Shown here: positions 33,592 through 46,755 of the stretch, piece by piece
Numbering within the stretch: the stretch's first letter is position 1
Layout of the letters: the number at the start of each line of letters is the position of its first letter
Assembly: GCA_026826555.1 (NCBI GenBank)
Contig: JAKSZT010054565.1
Location: 5,195,201-5,259,200 of the forward strand
Length of the DNA: 64,000 bases
Reading direction: 5' to 3'
DNA from: Tolypeutes matacus
Lineage: Eukaryota; Chordata; Mammalia; Cingulata; Chlamyphoridae
Translations under genes and position numbers: made by a program
Notes under the pieces: generated by a model
Told to the model about the DNA's origin: nothing
What the model saw: the letters and a program-made list of their open reading frames with translations, nothing else
The model's database searches: none

Positions 33592-34199
33592 TGAATTGAT
33601 ACCAATGCCACTGATTCTAATCCACCACCACAAGGTTCATTCTAGTCTTCCTCTTTACTTATTTTTAACTTCTTTCTCCAACAGGAAGAAATCTGGCTCT
33701 AATTATCTAAAATATATTTACCTATTTGTTGAATTGTATATATGTAGAAAGTAGTTTCAGAACTGCTAACCAATACCCTCATTAGAAACAAATTTACTAA
33801 CTGGAGTATAACCTTTGTATGCAGTTCATTTTGTCTTTATCCTTACAGTATCAAGGGAAAATACAGTTTTCCAAAGTGACTTAGATTACTTTTTCCTTCC
33901 CATTCTCTTCAGTTGCTGTGTTATTCATTTCTAATACAGTTAGGTTCATTTGTTATAGTCTGTATTCCATTTTTGGTCCACCCCTCCAACAGCCTTTCTT
34001 TTTTAAATTTATGCTCCTTGTGATGCAGAGATCTATGACTTTTGATGAATAACCATGTACTCACCACCACAGCCAGGATACATTCCATCACCCAAAAACT
34101 TACACCTTATAGATCCATGGAAGTCATTCCCTGCCTCCAACCCTACTCCAGACCACTACTGCTTTGTTCTCCATCCCTATTATTTTTCCTTTTCCAAAA

Positions 34200-36195
34200 T
34201 GTCATATAAGTGTGAAATCATACAGTGTGAAATCTTTTGATTCTGACTTCTTTCACTTAGCAAAATGCATTTAGAGTCATCATGCTTTTATGTGTATCAG
34301 TAGTTAGTTTCTTTTTATTACTGAGGCATATTTCATTGCATGGAAGGACCACAGTTTATTTATTCACCAACATCTGTTTCCTTTTTTTTTGGCAATTATG
34401 AATAAAGTGTCTATAAAAATTTGTGTGCAGATTTTTACATGAACATAAATTTTCATTGACCTAGGAGTGGGATTTCTGAGTATATTTAACTCCATAGGAA
34501 ACTTCTACATTATGGAAAACTGTTTTCCACAATGGTTGTAACATTTGGCATTCCAACAAACTATGTATTAGAGCTAGTTACTCTGCATCCTTGTCAGCAC
34601 TTGGTAGTGTCGGTCTTTTTAACTTTAGCCATTCTAATGTCATTTTAATTTGCATTTCCCTAATGTCTAATGATGTTCAACATCTTCTCATATGCTCTTT
34701 TGTTATCTGTATATCTTCTTAGTGGATTATCTATGTAGATCTTTAGTTCATTTAAAAATTACATTGTCTGTTGTCTCAGTTGAATTTTGAAAGTTCTTTT
34801 TACATGTGAATACAAATCCTTTATCAGAAATATGATTTACAAATGTTTTCTCTCAGACTGTGTCTTGTCTTTCCATTCTCTTAACAGTTTTTTGGAGCAA
34901 AAGTTTTAAATTTTGATTAAAAAAATTGGCATTTGTAAATCACATTTCTGACAAAGTCCAATTTATCTTTTTATTATGTGTATATGGATTATGCTTTCAG
35001 TGTCACATCTAAAAATTTGTTGCCTAACTCAAAGTTATAAAGATTTTCTCCTATATTTTCCAATAAAAGATTTACAGTTTTGCATTTCACATTTAGGCAT
35101 TTGACCCGTTTTGAATGGGTTTTTTTGGAAAGTATGGGTAAAGATTCTTTTTTTTTTTTTTTTCCATAGGGACATACAATTTGTAAGCACAATTTCTTGA
35201 AAATATTATCCTTTCTCCCTTGTCTTTCATTTGTACCTTTGCCAAAAATCATTTGACTATATTCATGTGGGTCTATTTCTGGACTCACTAATATATTCCA
35301 TTGATCTACATGACTTTTCTTTCATCAATACCATATTGTCTTGATTATTAGGTAATGTGAGTCTCACAATTTTGTAATTCTCTTTTATAATTGACTGTTC
35401 TTGTTCTTTTGTCTTTTGATATAAATTTAAGAATCAGCTTGTCAATATCTGCAAAAAGAAAACTGACTGAATAGGATTGTGGTCTATCTCTAGATCAATT
35501 TGGAAAGAATTAACATCATTAAGTCTTTCAATCCATGATCACAGATATCTCTCCTTTATTTAGGTCTTCTTTGATTTCCTTCTTCAGTTCTTTGTAGTTT
35601 TCAGTATTATACATATTTTATTAGATTTATACTTAAGTATTTCATTTTTTTGTACCATAGAAAGTGTACTGTTTTGTAAATTATAAATGCCAATTGTATA
35701 TCACTAATATATAGAAATATAATTTTTGTATATTGTTTGTATATTGATCTTGTATTCTATAACCTTGCTAAAATTTCTTGCCAGAAACTTTTTCATAGAT
35801 TTGCTGGGTTTTCTACATGGACAATACTGTTGTCTGTAAATTGAGAGAGATTTTTTTCTTCCTCTCCAATCTGGATGTCTTTTATTTATTGTTCTTGTCT
35901 TATTGCACTGGCTAGGATTTCTATCACAATGTTGGATAGGAGTGACAAGAGATAACATTCTTGCCTTGTTCCTGGTCTTAGAGAGAAATCATTCAGTCTT
36001 TCACTATTGAGTATGATATCAATTGTAGAATTTTTGTTGATGCTCTTTGTGAGGTTAAGAAAATACCTTTCAATTCTTAGTTTGCTGAGTTTTTCTCATG
36101 AGTGAACTTAGGATTTCATCAAAAGTGTTCTGCGATTCTATGTAGATGATATATTTTTCTTTCTTTAGTCTTTTTTATTGTTGTTGTTGTTTGTT

Positions 36196-36237
<42 letters not shown>

Positions 36238-37690
36238 TTTAGTCTTTTAATAAGGCAAATTTTATTTACTGATTTTCAAATATTAAACCAACCTAACATT
36301 TCTGGAATAAATCCCACTTGGTTGAGTTGATTATTACTTATTCTATATTGTTGCATTCTATTTGCTAATATTTTGCTGAATGTTTTTGCATCTATGTTCA
36401 TGAGAGATATTTGTCTGTAGTTTTCTTTGCTTGTAATTTCTTAGCCTGGTTTTGGTATTAGTAAAATGCTGGCTTTTTAAACTAAGTCTTCTCACCTCTT
36501 CTGCTTTCTGGAAGAAGATTTTTTAGAATTTGTATTATTTGTTACTTAAATATTTGGTAGAATTCACTAGTGAGACCATCTATGCCTGAAGTTTTCTTTG
36601 TCAAAAGGTTTTATAATTACACATTCAATTACTTAGATAGCTTTAGAACTATTAGGTTATCCATTTCTTCTTGAGTGAGTATTGTCAGTTTGTGTCTTTC
36701 AAGGAAGTAATCCATTTGATCTAAGTTATTGAATTTATGGGCATAGTGTTGTTGACAGTATTTTCTTTCATGTCTGTGGGATCTGTAATAATGTCCCCTT
36801 TTTCAATTCTAACGTTGGTAATTTGTGTCTTCTCTCTATTTTTTTTTTTTTTTTTTTTTTTTTTTGGTCAGTCTGGCTAGATGTTTATCAATTTTATTGA
36901 TCTTTTCAAAGATCTGGTTTTTTTTCATTTCATTTCTATCCTTTATTTCAATTTTCTTAATTTCTGCCTTTTATCCTTCCTTCTACATGCTTTAATCATC
37001 TCTTTTTTTCTAGTTTCTTATGGTGGAAGCTTATACTACTGATGTGAGAAATGTCTGCTTTTCTGATTAAGAATTTATTGAAATAAGCTTCCTCTCAGTA
37101 CTTCTCTATCTGCCTCCCCTAAAATTTGATATGTTGCACTCTTATTTTAATTCAGTTCAAATTTATTTTAATTTGCTTGGAGATTTCCTCTTTGACCCAT
37201 GGATTACTTAGAAATGTGTTGTTTAATTTCCAAGTATTTGATAATTTCCCACCTATCTTTCTATTATTGTTGATTTCTAGTTTAATTTCATTTGATGCAA
37301 GAACATAATTTGTATGATTTCTATTCCTTTAAAATTTATTAAGTTTTGTGTTAAGAACCAGGATATGATCTATCTTTCTGAATGTTCCCTTGAAAATAAA
37401 TGTGTATTTTATTTTTGTTGGACAGAGTGTTCTACAAATGTTGACTAGGTCAAGTTAATTGATAATATTGTTCAGATTTTCTATATCCTTCCTTATTTTA
37501 TGCCTACTTCTTCTATCAATTATTGAGAAAGGAATTTTGAGTTCTACAACTCCATTGTGAATTTGTATTTTCCTCCTTTCAGTTCTATTAGTTTTTGTTT
37601 TGAGTACTTTGAAGCTTGATTATTAGATGCGTACACATTTAGGATTTTTAGATCCTCCTGGAGAATTGGCCCTTTTATCATTATTTTTTA
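34200..37690 (-). pseudogene. L1-A ORF2 remnant (endonuclease-RT-C-terminal)
   Basis: ORF2 of L1 encodes an apurinic-like endonuclease and a reverse transcriptase for target-primed retrotransposition. Here the C-terminal part lies at about 34,200-35,100, the polymerase part at about 35,300-36,800 and the endonuclease part at about 36,800-37,690, all on the minus strand. Only short scraps of frame survive. The (TA)n run at 36,199-36,234 and the T25 at 36,841-36,865 interrupt the coding region. It cannot be functional. Confidence 0.7.
36199..36234. repeat. (TA)n microsatellite within L1-A
   Basis: About 18 TA units interrupting the L1-A polymerase region. Confidence 0.95.
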
Positions 37691-38510
37691 ACTTTTTTAG
37701 TATAATAATATATCTGCAACTCAAATTTTCCCACTTTAGTCATTTTCAAGTGCACAGTTCAGTGCTACCATCACCAATATCCATTACCCCAAACTTTTTC
37801 ATCCACTCAAAAAGAAACTCTGCACCCATTAAGCAATCATTCCCATTCCCTTTATCCCCCAAGCCCAGTAACCTGTAATCCACTATCAAAGTCTATTTAC
37901 TATTCAAGATGTTTCACAGCAGTGAGATCATACAATAATTGTCTCTTTGTGTCTGGCTTATTTAACTCAACATGATATTTTCAAGGTTCAACTACATTGT
38001 GGCATGTATCAGAACTTCATTCCTTTTTATGGCTGAATAATATTCCATTTCATATATAAATTCTGTTTATCCATTCATCTTTTGAAGGATGCTTAGGTTG
38101 CTTCCACCTTTGGCTATTGCAAATAATGCTGCTATGAACATTAGTGTAAAAACATCTGTCTGAGTCCCTGATTTCAATTCTTTGGGAGTATATACAAAGA
38201 ACTAAGGTTGTCGAATTATATGGTAATTCTATATTCAAATTTCTGAGGATTCGCAAACTGATTTCCATAGTGGCTCCAATATTTTACAATCTTACCAACA
38301 ATGTATAAGGTTCCAGTTTGTCTGTATCCTTCCTAACAATTGTTATTTTCTGCTTTTTAAATAATAGCCATCCTAGTGAATGTAAAGTGGTATCTCATTG
38401 TGGTTTTGATTTTCACTTCCCTGATAAGCAATAATGTTGAGCATCTCTTCATGTACTTATCAGCCATTCATATATCCTTTTTGGAGAAATGTCTATTCAA
38501 GTCCTTTACC

Positions 38511-38603
38511 TTTTTTTTTTTAAGGGGTTATTGGGGATCAAACCCAGGACCTCATACATGGGAAGCAGCAGGTGCTCAACCACCTAAGCTACATCTGCTC
38601 CCC
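38511..38603 (-). mobile_element. Short tRNA-derived SINE (DAS type), minus strand
   Basis: T-run at the left, then GGGGATCAAACCCAGGACC (complement of the B box) and a GGTGCTCAACCACCTAAGC stretch (complement of the A-box region), ending CTACATCTGCTCCC. This roughly 90-base layout is that of xenarthran DAS SINEs transcribed from the minus strand. It interrupts L1-B between two parts of ORF2. Confidence 0.8.
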
Positions 38604-39118
38604 CATTACTTGTTTTTAAATTGGATTATTTGTCTTTTTGTTGTTGAGCTGTAGGAGTTCTTTATGTATTCCAGATATTGAACCTTTATCATATGTATGG
38701 TTTCCAAAATATTTTCTCCCATTCTGTAGGTTGTCTTTTCACTTTCTTGATAAGGTCTTTAATGTGAAAAAAAGTTTTTTAAAAATTTTTGATGAAGTCC
38801 ATTTTAGCTATTTTTTTCTTTTGTTTCTTAAGGTTTTGGTGTCATATCTAAGAAATCATTGCCAAATCCAAGGTTATGAAGGGTTCACCCTGTTTTCTGT
38901 AAGAGTTTTGTGGTTTTAGATGTTATGTTTACACCCTTGATCTATACTAGGAAGGAACATAACTTTATTCTTTTGCATGTGCATATCCAGTTTTCCCAGA
39001 ACCAATTAATTTTGGTGCCTTTGTTGAAAATCAGTTTTCCATAGATGTATGGGTTCATTTCTGAACTTTCAGTTCTATTCTGTTGGTCTGTGTTACTTTC
39101 TTTATGCCAGTAGCAAGC

Positions 39119-39149
<31 letters not shown>

Positions 39150-39596
39150 ACTGTGACTTTGTAGTAAGTTTTATTAAAATTGGAAAATGTGAGACCTCCA
39201 ATTTTGTCTTCTTTTTCAGTAATGATTTGGCTGTTTGGGGCCTCTTATGATTCCATATGAATTTGAGGATCCACCTTTCCATTTCTGCAAAAAATGCTGC
39301 TGGGATTTTTATAGGGATTGTGTTTACTCTGTAGATCACTTTGTGCAGTATTGACATCTTAACAGTTTTAAGGCTTCCTATCCATGGATGCAGGATATTT
39401 TTCCATTTATTTAAGTATCTTTAATTTCTTTCAGCAATGTTTTATAGTTTTCAATGTACAAGTCTTTCATTTCCTTGCTTAAATTTATTCCTGGGTATGT
39501 TATTCTTTTCAATGTTATTGTGAAAGGAATTTCTTTTTAAATTTCCATTTCATACTGTTCTTTGTTAGTGTATAAAAACACAATTGATTTTGTGTG

Positions 39597-40166
39597 CTAA
39601 TCTTGTAGCCTGCAACTTTGTTTAATTTGTTTATTGGCTATGGTAGTTTTCTTGTGGAATCTTTGGGATTTCCTAAAATAAAGGACTATGTCATTTGTGA
39701 ATAAAGAGAGTTTTTCTTCTTCCTTTCCAATTTGGGTGCCTTTTATTTCTTTTTCTTGCCTAATTGTCCTAGACAGAACTTCCAGTACATTGTTGGATAG
39801 CAGTGGTGAAAGCTGGCATCTTTGTCTTTTTCCTGACCTTAGGGGGAAGGCTTTTGGTCCTTCACCATTGAGTATGATGTTAACTGTGGAGTTTTTAAAA
39901 TATATGCCCTTTATCATGTTGAGGAAGTTACCTTTTTTCTTATTTTTCTTTAATTTTTTACTCAAAAAAGGATGTTGGATTTTTGTCAAATGCTTTTTCT
40001 GTACCAAGTGAAAAATTATGTGATTTTTTTTCCCCTCCATTCTGCTAAAGTAGTGTATTGCATTGATTGATTTTCCTATGTTGAACCATCCTAGTATTCC
40101 CTTTTTAATATGCTGTTGGATTCTATTTGCTAGTGTTTTGTTAAGGATTTTTGCATCTATATTCAT
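39597..40166 (-). pseudogene. L1-B ORF2 reverse transcriptase fragment
   Basis: A 189-codon frame on the minus strand matches the L1 reverse transcriptase fingers/palm: [16 protein letters not shown] at its start and an altered active-site box reading FTNDIVLY where L1s have F-A-D-D, so the first catalytic Asp pair is damaged. Neighbouring minus-strand pieces at 40,399-40,638 (with KKNPEPDRFTDEFYQ) and 39,148-39,357 (with [13 protein letters not shown]) belong to the same ORF2, separated by frameshifts and a SINE. Confidence 0.8.
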
Positions 40167-40277
40167 GAGGGAAATTGGTCTGTAGTTTTCCTTCCTTGTA
40201 ATGTCTTTAACTGGCTCTGGTAATCAGAATAACATTACCTTAATAGAATGAGTTAGGATGAGTTCTCCAATCTTCAA

Positions 40278-40368
40278 TTTTTTTTTTTTCAGGAGGTACC
40301 AGGAATTGAACCTGGGACCTTATACATGGGAAGCAGGAGATCAACCACTGAGCTACACCTGCCCCCTC
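40278..40368 (-). mobile_element. Short tRNA-derived SINE (DAS type), minus strand
   Basis: It has the same architecture as the copy at 38,511: T-run, AGGAATTGAACCTGGGACC, GGAAGCAGGAGATCAACC, CTGAGCTACACCTGCCCCC. The two copies are about 80% alike by eye, so they are separate insertions of one family. Confidence 0.85.
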
Positions 40369-41221
40369 TGCTCATCATTGAAGAATTTGATGTTAATTCT
40401 ATTTGGTGTTTAATTCTACTTGGAATATTTGGTAGAATTCATCAGTGAAGCGGTCTGGTTCTGGATTTTTCTTTGTTTGGAGGTTTTTGATTACTGATTC
40501 AATCTCTTTGCTTGTTTTAGGCTTATTGAAATCTTCAGTTACTTCTTTTTTACTTTTATTTCTTTTTAAATACAGCCATTGTAGGTTTATGGCAAATTTA
40601 TGCAGAAAGTACAGAGTTCCCATACCCCCCTCCCACACACTCAGTTTTCCCTGTTATTAATCTTTTGCATTAGTGTGGTACTTTTGTTATAATTGATGAA
40701 GCAATATTATTATAATTATGTTAATAACTTTAACTCACAATATACATTAGGGTTCACTCTGTGTTTTACAGTTCTATGGTGTTTTTTTTAATGGTAACTT
40801 ATACACTACCTAATATTTCCCTTTTAAAATATACAATTTAGTGGTGTTAATTATATTCACAAAGTTGTGCCCCCATCACCATCATCCATTGCAAAAATTT
40901 TTCCGTAACCCCAAATGGAAACTCTGTACTTATTAAACATTAGCTCCCCATTTCCCCTCCCTCATTTGACTCCTGGTAACCTGTATTCTAGTTTCTGACT
41001 TCATGAATTTGCATATTTGGCTTATTTCATATAAGTGAGATCATACAGTATTTGTCCTTTTATGTCTGGCTTATTTCACTCAACATGATGTTTTTCAAGG
41101 TTCATCCATGTTTGTAGCTCATATCAGAACTTCATTCCTTTTTAATACTCATTCATATTATACACTGCATTTTGTTTATCTCTTCAAATGATGATGGATC
41201 CTCAGTTTGCTTCCAACTCTT

Positions 41222-41403
41222 TTTTTTTTTAAAGATTTTATTTATTTATTCATTTATTCCTCCCCCTGCTGCCCGTGCTCGCCGGGTCAGCCAACCACAC
41301 CGCGCGGGCGGGCCCGCCTTCACCAGGAGGCCCCGGGAACCAAACCCGGGGCCCCCCACATGGCAAACGGGAGCCCCACTGATTGAGCCACAGCCGCTTC
41401 CAT
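41222..41403 (-). mobile_element. GC-rich tRNA-derived SINE with 13-bp target duplication
   Basis: The element is bounded by GCTTCCAACTCTT on both sides (41,209-41,221 and 41,404-41,416), a perfect 13-bp target-site duplication. On the minus strand it starts GGAAGCGGCTGTGGCTCAAT (A box) and has GGTTTGGTTCCC (B box). It then has a GC-rich body and ends in AATAAATAAATAAAATC and an A-run. The length is about 180 bases. It resembles longer xenarthran SINEs and is the least diverged repeat after L1-D. Confidence 0.85.
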
Positions 41404-41491
41404 GCTTCCAACTCTTGACAATTGTTTTTCCACATCCTCTCCAATACTTGTTATTTTCCTTTTTGTAAAAAATAATAGCAATTCTAGTGGG

Positions 41492-41526
41492 GTTTTTGTT
41501 TGTTTGTTTGTTTGTTTGTTTGTTTT
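41492..41526. repeat. (GTTT)n microsatellite
   Basis: About eight TTTG/GTTT units inside L1-C, just right of the GC-rich SINE. Confidence 0.9.
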
Positions 41527-41976
41527 TGGAAAGGGAGTAGAGTTTATTAAGAAACAAGAAAACAAGAAAAGTACAAGATCCGAGGCATGGACCACGGGAG
41601 TACTACCTGGTGAGTGGTTTTGAGATGGTATCTTGTGCTTTTTAATTTGCGTTTCCCTGATGGCTAATGATGCTAAGCATCTTTCATGTATTTATTGACC
41701 ATTTATTTGTCTTCTTTGGAGAAATGTTTATTCAAGTATTTTTCTCATTTTCTTAATTGAGTTGTTTGTCTTTTGGCTGTTGAATTGTAAGAGTTCTTTA
41801 CATACTGTAGATATCAAACTCTTATCAGATAAAGGGTTTAGAAATATTTTCTCCAATTCTATAGGTTTCTTTTTACTTTCTTGCTAATGTCCTTTGATGC
41901 ACAAGAATTTTTAATTTTGATTAAGTCCCATTTATCTGTTGGGTTTTTTGTTGCTTGTGCTTTTAGTGTAAAGTTT

Positions 41977-41991
41977 AAGAAACCAATGCCT
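41977..41991. repeat. Left target-site duplication of L1-D
   Basis: AAGAAACCAATGCCT, repeated exactly at 46,790-46,804 after the L1-D A-tail. Together they define the insertion precisely. Confidence 0.95.
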
Positions 41992-42681
41992 TACAACAGC
42001 AGACTCAAAATGATAGAGGAAAGAATAAGTGATACCAAAGACAGAACAGCTAAAATTGAAGAGAGAAAAGAACAGAGAGAGAAAAGAATGGAGAAAATTG
42101 AGAAGGGGCTCAGAGAGTTGAATGACAACACAAAACGCAACAACATGTGTGTCGTGGGAGATCCAGAAGGAGAAGAGAAGGGAAAAGGGGCAGAAAGAAT
42201 ATTTGAGGAAATAATAGCTGAAAATTTCCCAACTCTCATGAAAGAAATGAACTTACATGTCCAAGAAGCACACCGTACCCCAATCAGAATAAATCCAAAT
42301 AGACCTACACCAAAACACATACTACTCAGAATGTCAAATGTCAAAGATAAAGAGAAAATTCTTAGAGCAACAAGAAAGAAACCAACGATCACGTACAAGG
42401 GATGCCCGGTAAGACTTAGCACAGATTTCTCTTCAGAAACCATGGAGGCGAGAAGACAGTGGTATGATACAATTAGGAAACTGAAAGAGAAAAACTGCCA
42501 GCTGAGAATTCTTTATCCAGCAAAACTATCCTTCAAATATGCAGGTGAGTATAAAATATTCACAAACAAACAGAAACTAAGAGACTTTGCAAAAAAGAAT
42601 CCACCTTTGCAGGAAATATTAAATGAAGCCTTAGAACCTGAAAGAAAAAGACAGGAGAGAGAAGCTTGGAGGAGAGTATAG
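41992..42681 (+). pseudogene. L1-D ORF1 (ORF1p), N-terminally truncated
   Basis: ORF1p is the L1 RNA-binding trimeric chaperone. About 230 codons remain: a highly charged coiled-coil part (about 42,000-42,120), the RRM part (with NNMCVVGDPEGEEK) and the C-terminal domain (with KPTITYKGCPVRLS). The frame is uninterrupted to a stop at 42,679-42,681. It also stays open leftwards across the insertion junction into L1-C sequence, to an ATG at 41,881. The first 37 codons of that longer frame are therefore host sequence (antisense L1-C), not ORF1. A full ORF1p has roughly 340 residues, so the N-terminal third is missing. Confidence 0.9.
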
Positions 42682-42762
42682 AAGAAAGAATAGCAAAAAG
42701 GATAACCAAAAGAGTAAAAAGACAAACAAAAACATGATGACATATGAAAACCAAAGAATAAA

Positions 42763-45700
42763 ATGGAGAAAGTTAATAATGCATTTACAGTAATATCATT
42801 GAATATGAATGGATTAAACTCCCCAGTCAAAAGATACAGGCTGATAGAATGGATAAAAAAAACATGAGCCATCCATATGCTGCTTATAAGAAACTCACTT
42901 TAGACCCAGGGATACAAACCGGCTGAAAGTGAAAGGTTGGAAAAAGATACTCTATGCGAACAGTAACCAGAAAAGAGCAGGGATAGCTATACTAATATCA
43001 GACAAAACAGACTTTAAATGCAAAAAAGTTATAAGAGATACAGAAGGCCATTATATATTAATAAAAGGGACGATCCGCCAGGAAGATGTAACAGTCATAA
43101 ATATCTACACACCTAACCAGGGTGCCCCAAAATATATGAGACAAACTCTGGCAAAACTGAAGGGAGAAATAGACGTTTCTACAATAATCATTGGAGACTT
43201 CAACACCTCACTCACATCATCATTAGATAGAACAACTAGACAGAAGATCAACAAGGAAACAGAGAACTTCAACAATATGATAAACAAGTTAGACCTAACA
43301 GACATATACAGAACACTGCATCCAAACTCTGTGGGTTATACATTCTTCTCAAGTGCCCATGGATCTTTCTCCAGGATAGACCACATATTAGGTCACAATG
43401 CAGCTCTCAATAAATATAAAAGACTGAAATTATACAAAGCACCTTCTCAGATCATAATGGAATTAAACTGGAAATCAATAATAGACAGGAAAAAAGTAAA
43501 CTTGCAAATGTGTGGAGACTGAACAACACACTCCTAAATAATTGGTAGGTCAAAGAAGAAATTGCAAAGAAGAAATTGCAAAGAAATCAGTAAATATATT
43601 GAGACAAATGAAAACGAGAACACAACGTATTAAAACTTATGGCATACAGCAAAGGCAGTCTTGAGAGGGAAATTTATAGCCCTAAATGCCTATATTAAAA
43701 AACAAGAAAGAGTTAAACTCAAAGATTTAACTGAACAACTAGAGAAACTAGAAAAAGAACAGCAAACCAATCCCAAAGCAAAAAGAAGGAAAGAAATAAT
43801 AAAGATTAGAGCAGAAATAAATGAAAATGATAACAGAAAAACAATAGAGAAAATCAACAAAACCAAAAGCTGGTTCTTTCAGAAGATCAGTAAAATTGAC
43901 AATACCCTAGCTAGACTAACAAAGAAAAAAGAGAGAAGATGCAAATAAATACAATCAGAAATGAAAGGGGGGAAGTTACAAATGACCTCACAGAAATAAA
44001 AAGAATCATAAGAGGATATTATGAGAAACTATATGCCAACAAACTAGACAACCTAGATGAAATGGACAAATTTCTAGAAATGCACAACCAACCTACACTG
44101 ACGCTACAAGAAATACAAGAACTTAACAAACCAATAACATTTAAGGAGATTGAATCCGTCATCAAAAATCTCCCAGCAAAGAAAAGCCCAGGACCAGATG
44201 GCTTCACAGGTGAATTCCACCAAGCATTTAAAAAAGAATTTACACTAATTCTGTTTAAACTCTTCCAAAAAATTGAAGAGGTGGGAAAATTACCCAACAC
44301 ATTTTATGAAGCCAACGTCACCTTAATGCCAAAGCCAGATAAAGATTCTACAAGAAAAGAAAATTACAGACCAATCTCTCTAATGAACATAGATGCAAAA
44401 ATTCTCAACAAAATACTTGCAAATAGAATTCAACAGCATATCAAAAGACTTACACATCACGACCAAGTGGGATTTATTCCTGGTATGCAAGGCTGGTTTA
44501 ACATAAGAAAATCAATCAATGTAATATACTACATTAACAAACTGAAGGAAAAAAAACCACATGATCATCTCAATCAATGCAGAAAAGGCATTAGACAAAA
44601 TCCAGCATCCTTTTTTGATAAAAAACACTTCAAAAGATAGAAGTAGAAGGAAAATTCCTCAATATGATAAAAGGCATATATGAAAAACCCACAGCCAACA
44701 TATTACTCAATGGCGAAAAGTTGAAAGCCTTCCCTCTATGATCGGGAGCAAGACAAGGATGCCCACCGTCACCTTTGTTATTCAATATAGTACTAGAAGT
44801 TCTAGCTAGGGCAATTAGACAAGAAGAAAAAAAAATTAAAGGCATCAAAATAGGAAAAGAGGAAGTAAAACTCTCACTATTTGTGGATGACATGACTCTG
44901 TACTTAGAAAATTCTTAAGTATCCATGACAAAGCTACTTGAGCTAATAAATGAGTTCAGCAAAGTGGCAGGATACAAGATCAACAAGCAAAAATCAGTAA
45001 TGTTTTTGTACACTAGTACTGATCAACCTGAGGAGGAAATTGGGGGGGGGCGGAATTCCATTTTCAATAGCAACAAAAGACTCAAATACCTAGGAGTTAA
45101 TTTAACCAAAGAAGTACAGGACCTATATGCAGAAAACTACAAAACAATGCTAAAAGAAATTTAAAAAGACCTAAACAAATGGAAAGACAGTCTGTGTTCA
45201 TAGATTGGAAGAATAAATATCATGAAGATGTCAATCTTACCCAAATTGATTTATGGATTCAATGCAATACCAATCGAAAATCCCAACAGCTTACTTTACA
45301 GAATTAGAGAAGGCAATTACCAAATTCATCTGGAAGGGTAAGTGCACCTGAATAGCCAAAAGCATTCTAAAAAAGAAGAGCAACGTGGGAGGAATTTCAC
45401 TGCCTGACCTTGAAACATATTACAAAGCTACAGTGGTCAAAACAGCTTGGTACTGGCATAAAGATAGACACATTAGTGGAATAGAATTGAGAACCCAGAA
45501 ATAAACCCTCACATATATAGTCAACTGGTTTTTGACAAACCTACCAAGTCCACGCTAATGGGAAAAAAACAGTCTCTTCAACAAATGGTATTGGGAGAAC
45601 TGGATTTCTATAACCAAAAGAATGAAAGAGGACCCCTATCTTACCCCCTATACAAGAAACAACTCAAAATGAATCAAAGATCTAAATATAAAAGCCAGGA

Positions 45701-46603
45701 CCATAAAACTACTAGAAGAAAATATAGGGAAACATCTTCAAGACCTTGTAGTAGGTGGTGGTTTCTTGGACCTTACACACAAAGCACATGCAACAAAAGA
45801 AAAAGTAGATAAATGGGTCCTCCTCAAAATTCAACACTTTTGCATCTCACAGGACTTGGTCAAAAGGGTGAAAAGGCAGCCAACTCAATGGGAAAAAATA
45901 TTTGGAAATCATATATCCAATAAGGGTTTAATATCCAGGATATATAAAGAGATGTTATAACTCAACAATAAAAAGACAAATGATCCAATTAAAAAATAGG
46001 CAAAAGACTGGAATAGACATTTCTCCAAAGATGGCAAAAAAAAAAAAACAAGCCCCCATGAAGATATGCTCAACATCACTCATGATTAGGGAAATGCAAA
46101 TCAAAACTACAATGAAATATCATTTCACACCTATCAGAATGACCACTATGAAAACGACAGAGAACTACAAGTGTTGGAGAGGATGTGGAGAGATAGGAAC
46201 ACTTCTTCACTGTTGGTGGGAATGCAGAATGGTACAGCCACTATGGAGGACTGTTTGGCAATTCCTAAGGAAGTTGAATATAGACTTGCCACGTGACCCT
46301 GCAATACCACTACTGGGTATATACCCAGAAGAACTGAGAGCAGTGACACGAACAGACATCTGCACATCGATGTTCATAGTAACATTATTCACCATTGCCA
46401 AAAGTTGGAAACAACCCAGGTGTCCATCAACAGACGAATGGATAAACAAACTGTGGTCTATTCACACAATGGAGTATTATGCAGCTGTAAGAGGAAATGA
46501 AGTCGTAAAGCATATGACAACATGGATGAACCTGGACGACATTATGTTGAGCAAACCAAGCCAGACACAAAAGGACAAATACTGGATAAATGGATTACTA
46601 TGA
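42763..46603 (+). pseudogene. L1-D ORF2, endonuclease-RT with frameshifts
   Basis: It spans about 1,280 codons, the family's normal length. The endonuclease begins at 42,763 (FTVISLNMNGLNSP) and breaks at an A-run near 42,855. The endonuclease metal-site block IIIGDFNT and the FSRIDHILG block follow in a second frame. The catalytic S-D-H triplet is present near 43,447 but in a shifted frame. A 14-base tandem duplication at 43,555-43,585 adds another shift. RT palm text [17 protein letters not shown] and the FVDDMTLY box (FADD position, 44,879-44,902) are retained, with breaks near 44,560 and 44,918. The C-terminal CWRGCG...HCWWEC zinc-binding block ends intact at 46,603. Confidence 0.9.
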
Positions 46604-46749
46604 ACCAAATATATTGTGTAACATATTGTTTGATTCAAAAAAATTTTTATATGTATCCATTATACTTAATTGAGAAATATATATACTTATTCATCTGTGC
46701 TTACTTTTTAGTTTTTAATTGTTTATATTTTCAATTATTAAATATACAC

Positions 46750-46755
46750 AATAAA
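46750..46755 (+). terminator. L1-D polyadenylation signal AATAAA
   Basis: AATAAA lies eight bases before the A-rich tail of L1-D. Confidence 0.85.

Larger units (their letters stand above)
29490..37690 (-). mobile_element. L1-A: old minus-strand L1, split by an LTR element
   Basis: Reading left to right gives a reverse-complement L1. The 3' UTR blocks (AAGGAAGAGTTACACTTTCT near 30,152; ATGGATATTTATTTTATTAG near 30,218) continue to 30,540. The LTR element then interrupts until 33,422, and the 3' UTR resumes at CTTAGTAAACAGAGCTTGG. ORF2 C-terminal, reverse transcriptase and endonuclease regions follow to about 37,690. Without the insert the L1 is about 5.3 kb. Many stops and frameshifts make it inert. 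It appears truncated or interrupted within the endonuclease where L1-B begins. Confidence 0.8.
37690..40555 (-). mobile_element. L1-B: minus-strand L1, 5'-truncated in the RT domain
   Basis: A second L1 3' end begins at about 37,690 (TTTTAGTATAATAATATAT...), and the ORF2 C-terminal and reverse transcriptase regions follow in reverse complement to about 40,555. There L1-C starts with its own 3' end. Two short SINEs (38,511-38,603 and 40,278-40,368) are inserted. The frame is broken repeatedly; the best-preserved piece is 39,597-40,166. Confidence 0.8.

Noticed and set aside
41222..41403. A tRNA gene suggested by the A and B boxes
   Set aside because: The tRNA-like head does not close into a cloverleaf acceptor stem, carries an A-tail and has target duplications: a SINE.
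41881..41991. The 37 extra codons preceding L1-D ORF1
   Set aside because: They are antisense L1-C sequence read in frame by chance across the insertion point, not a host-L1 fusion gene.
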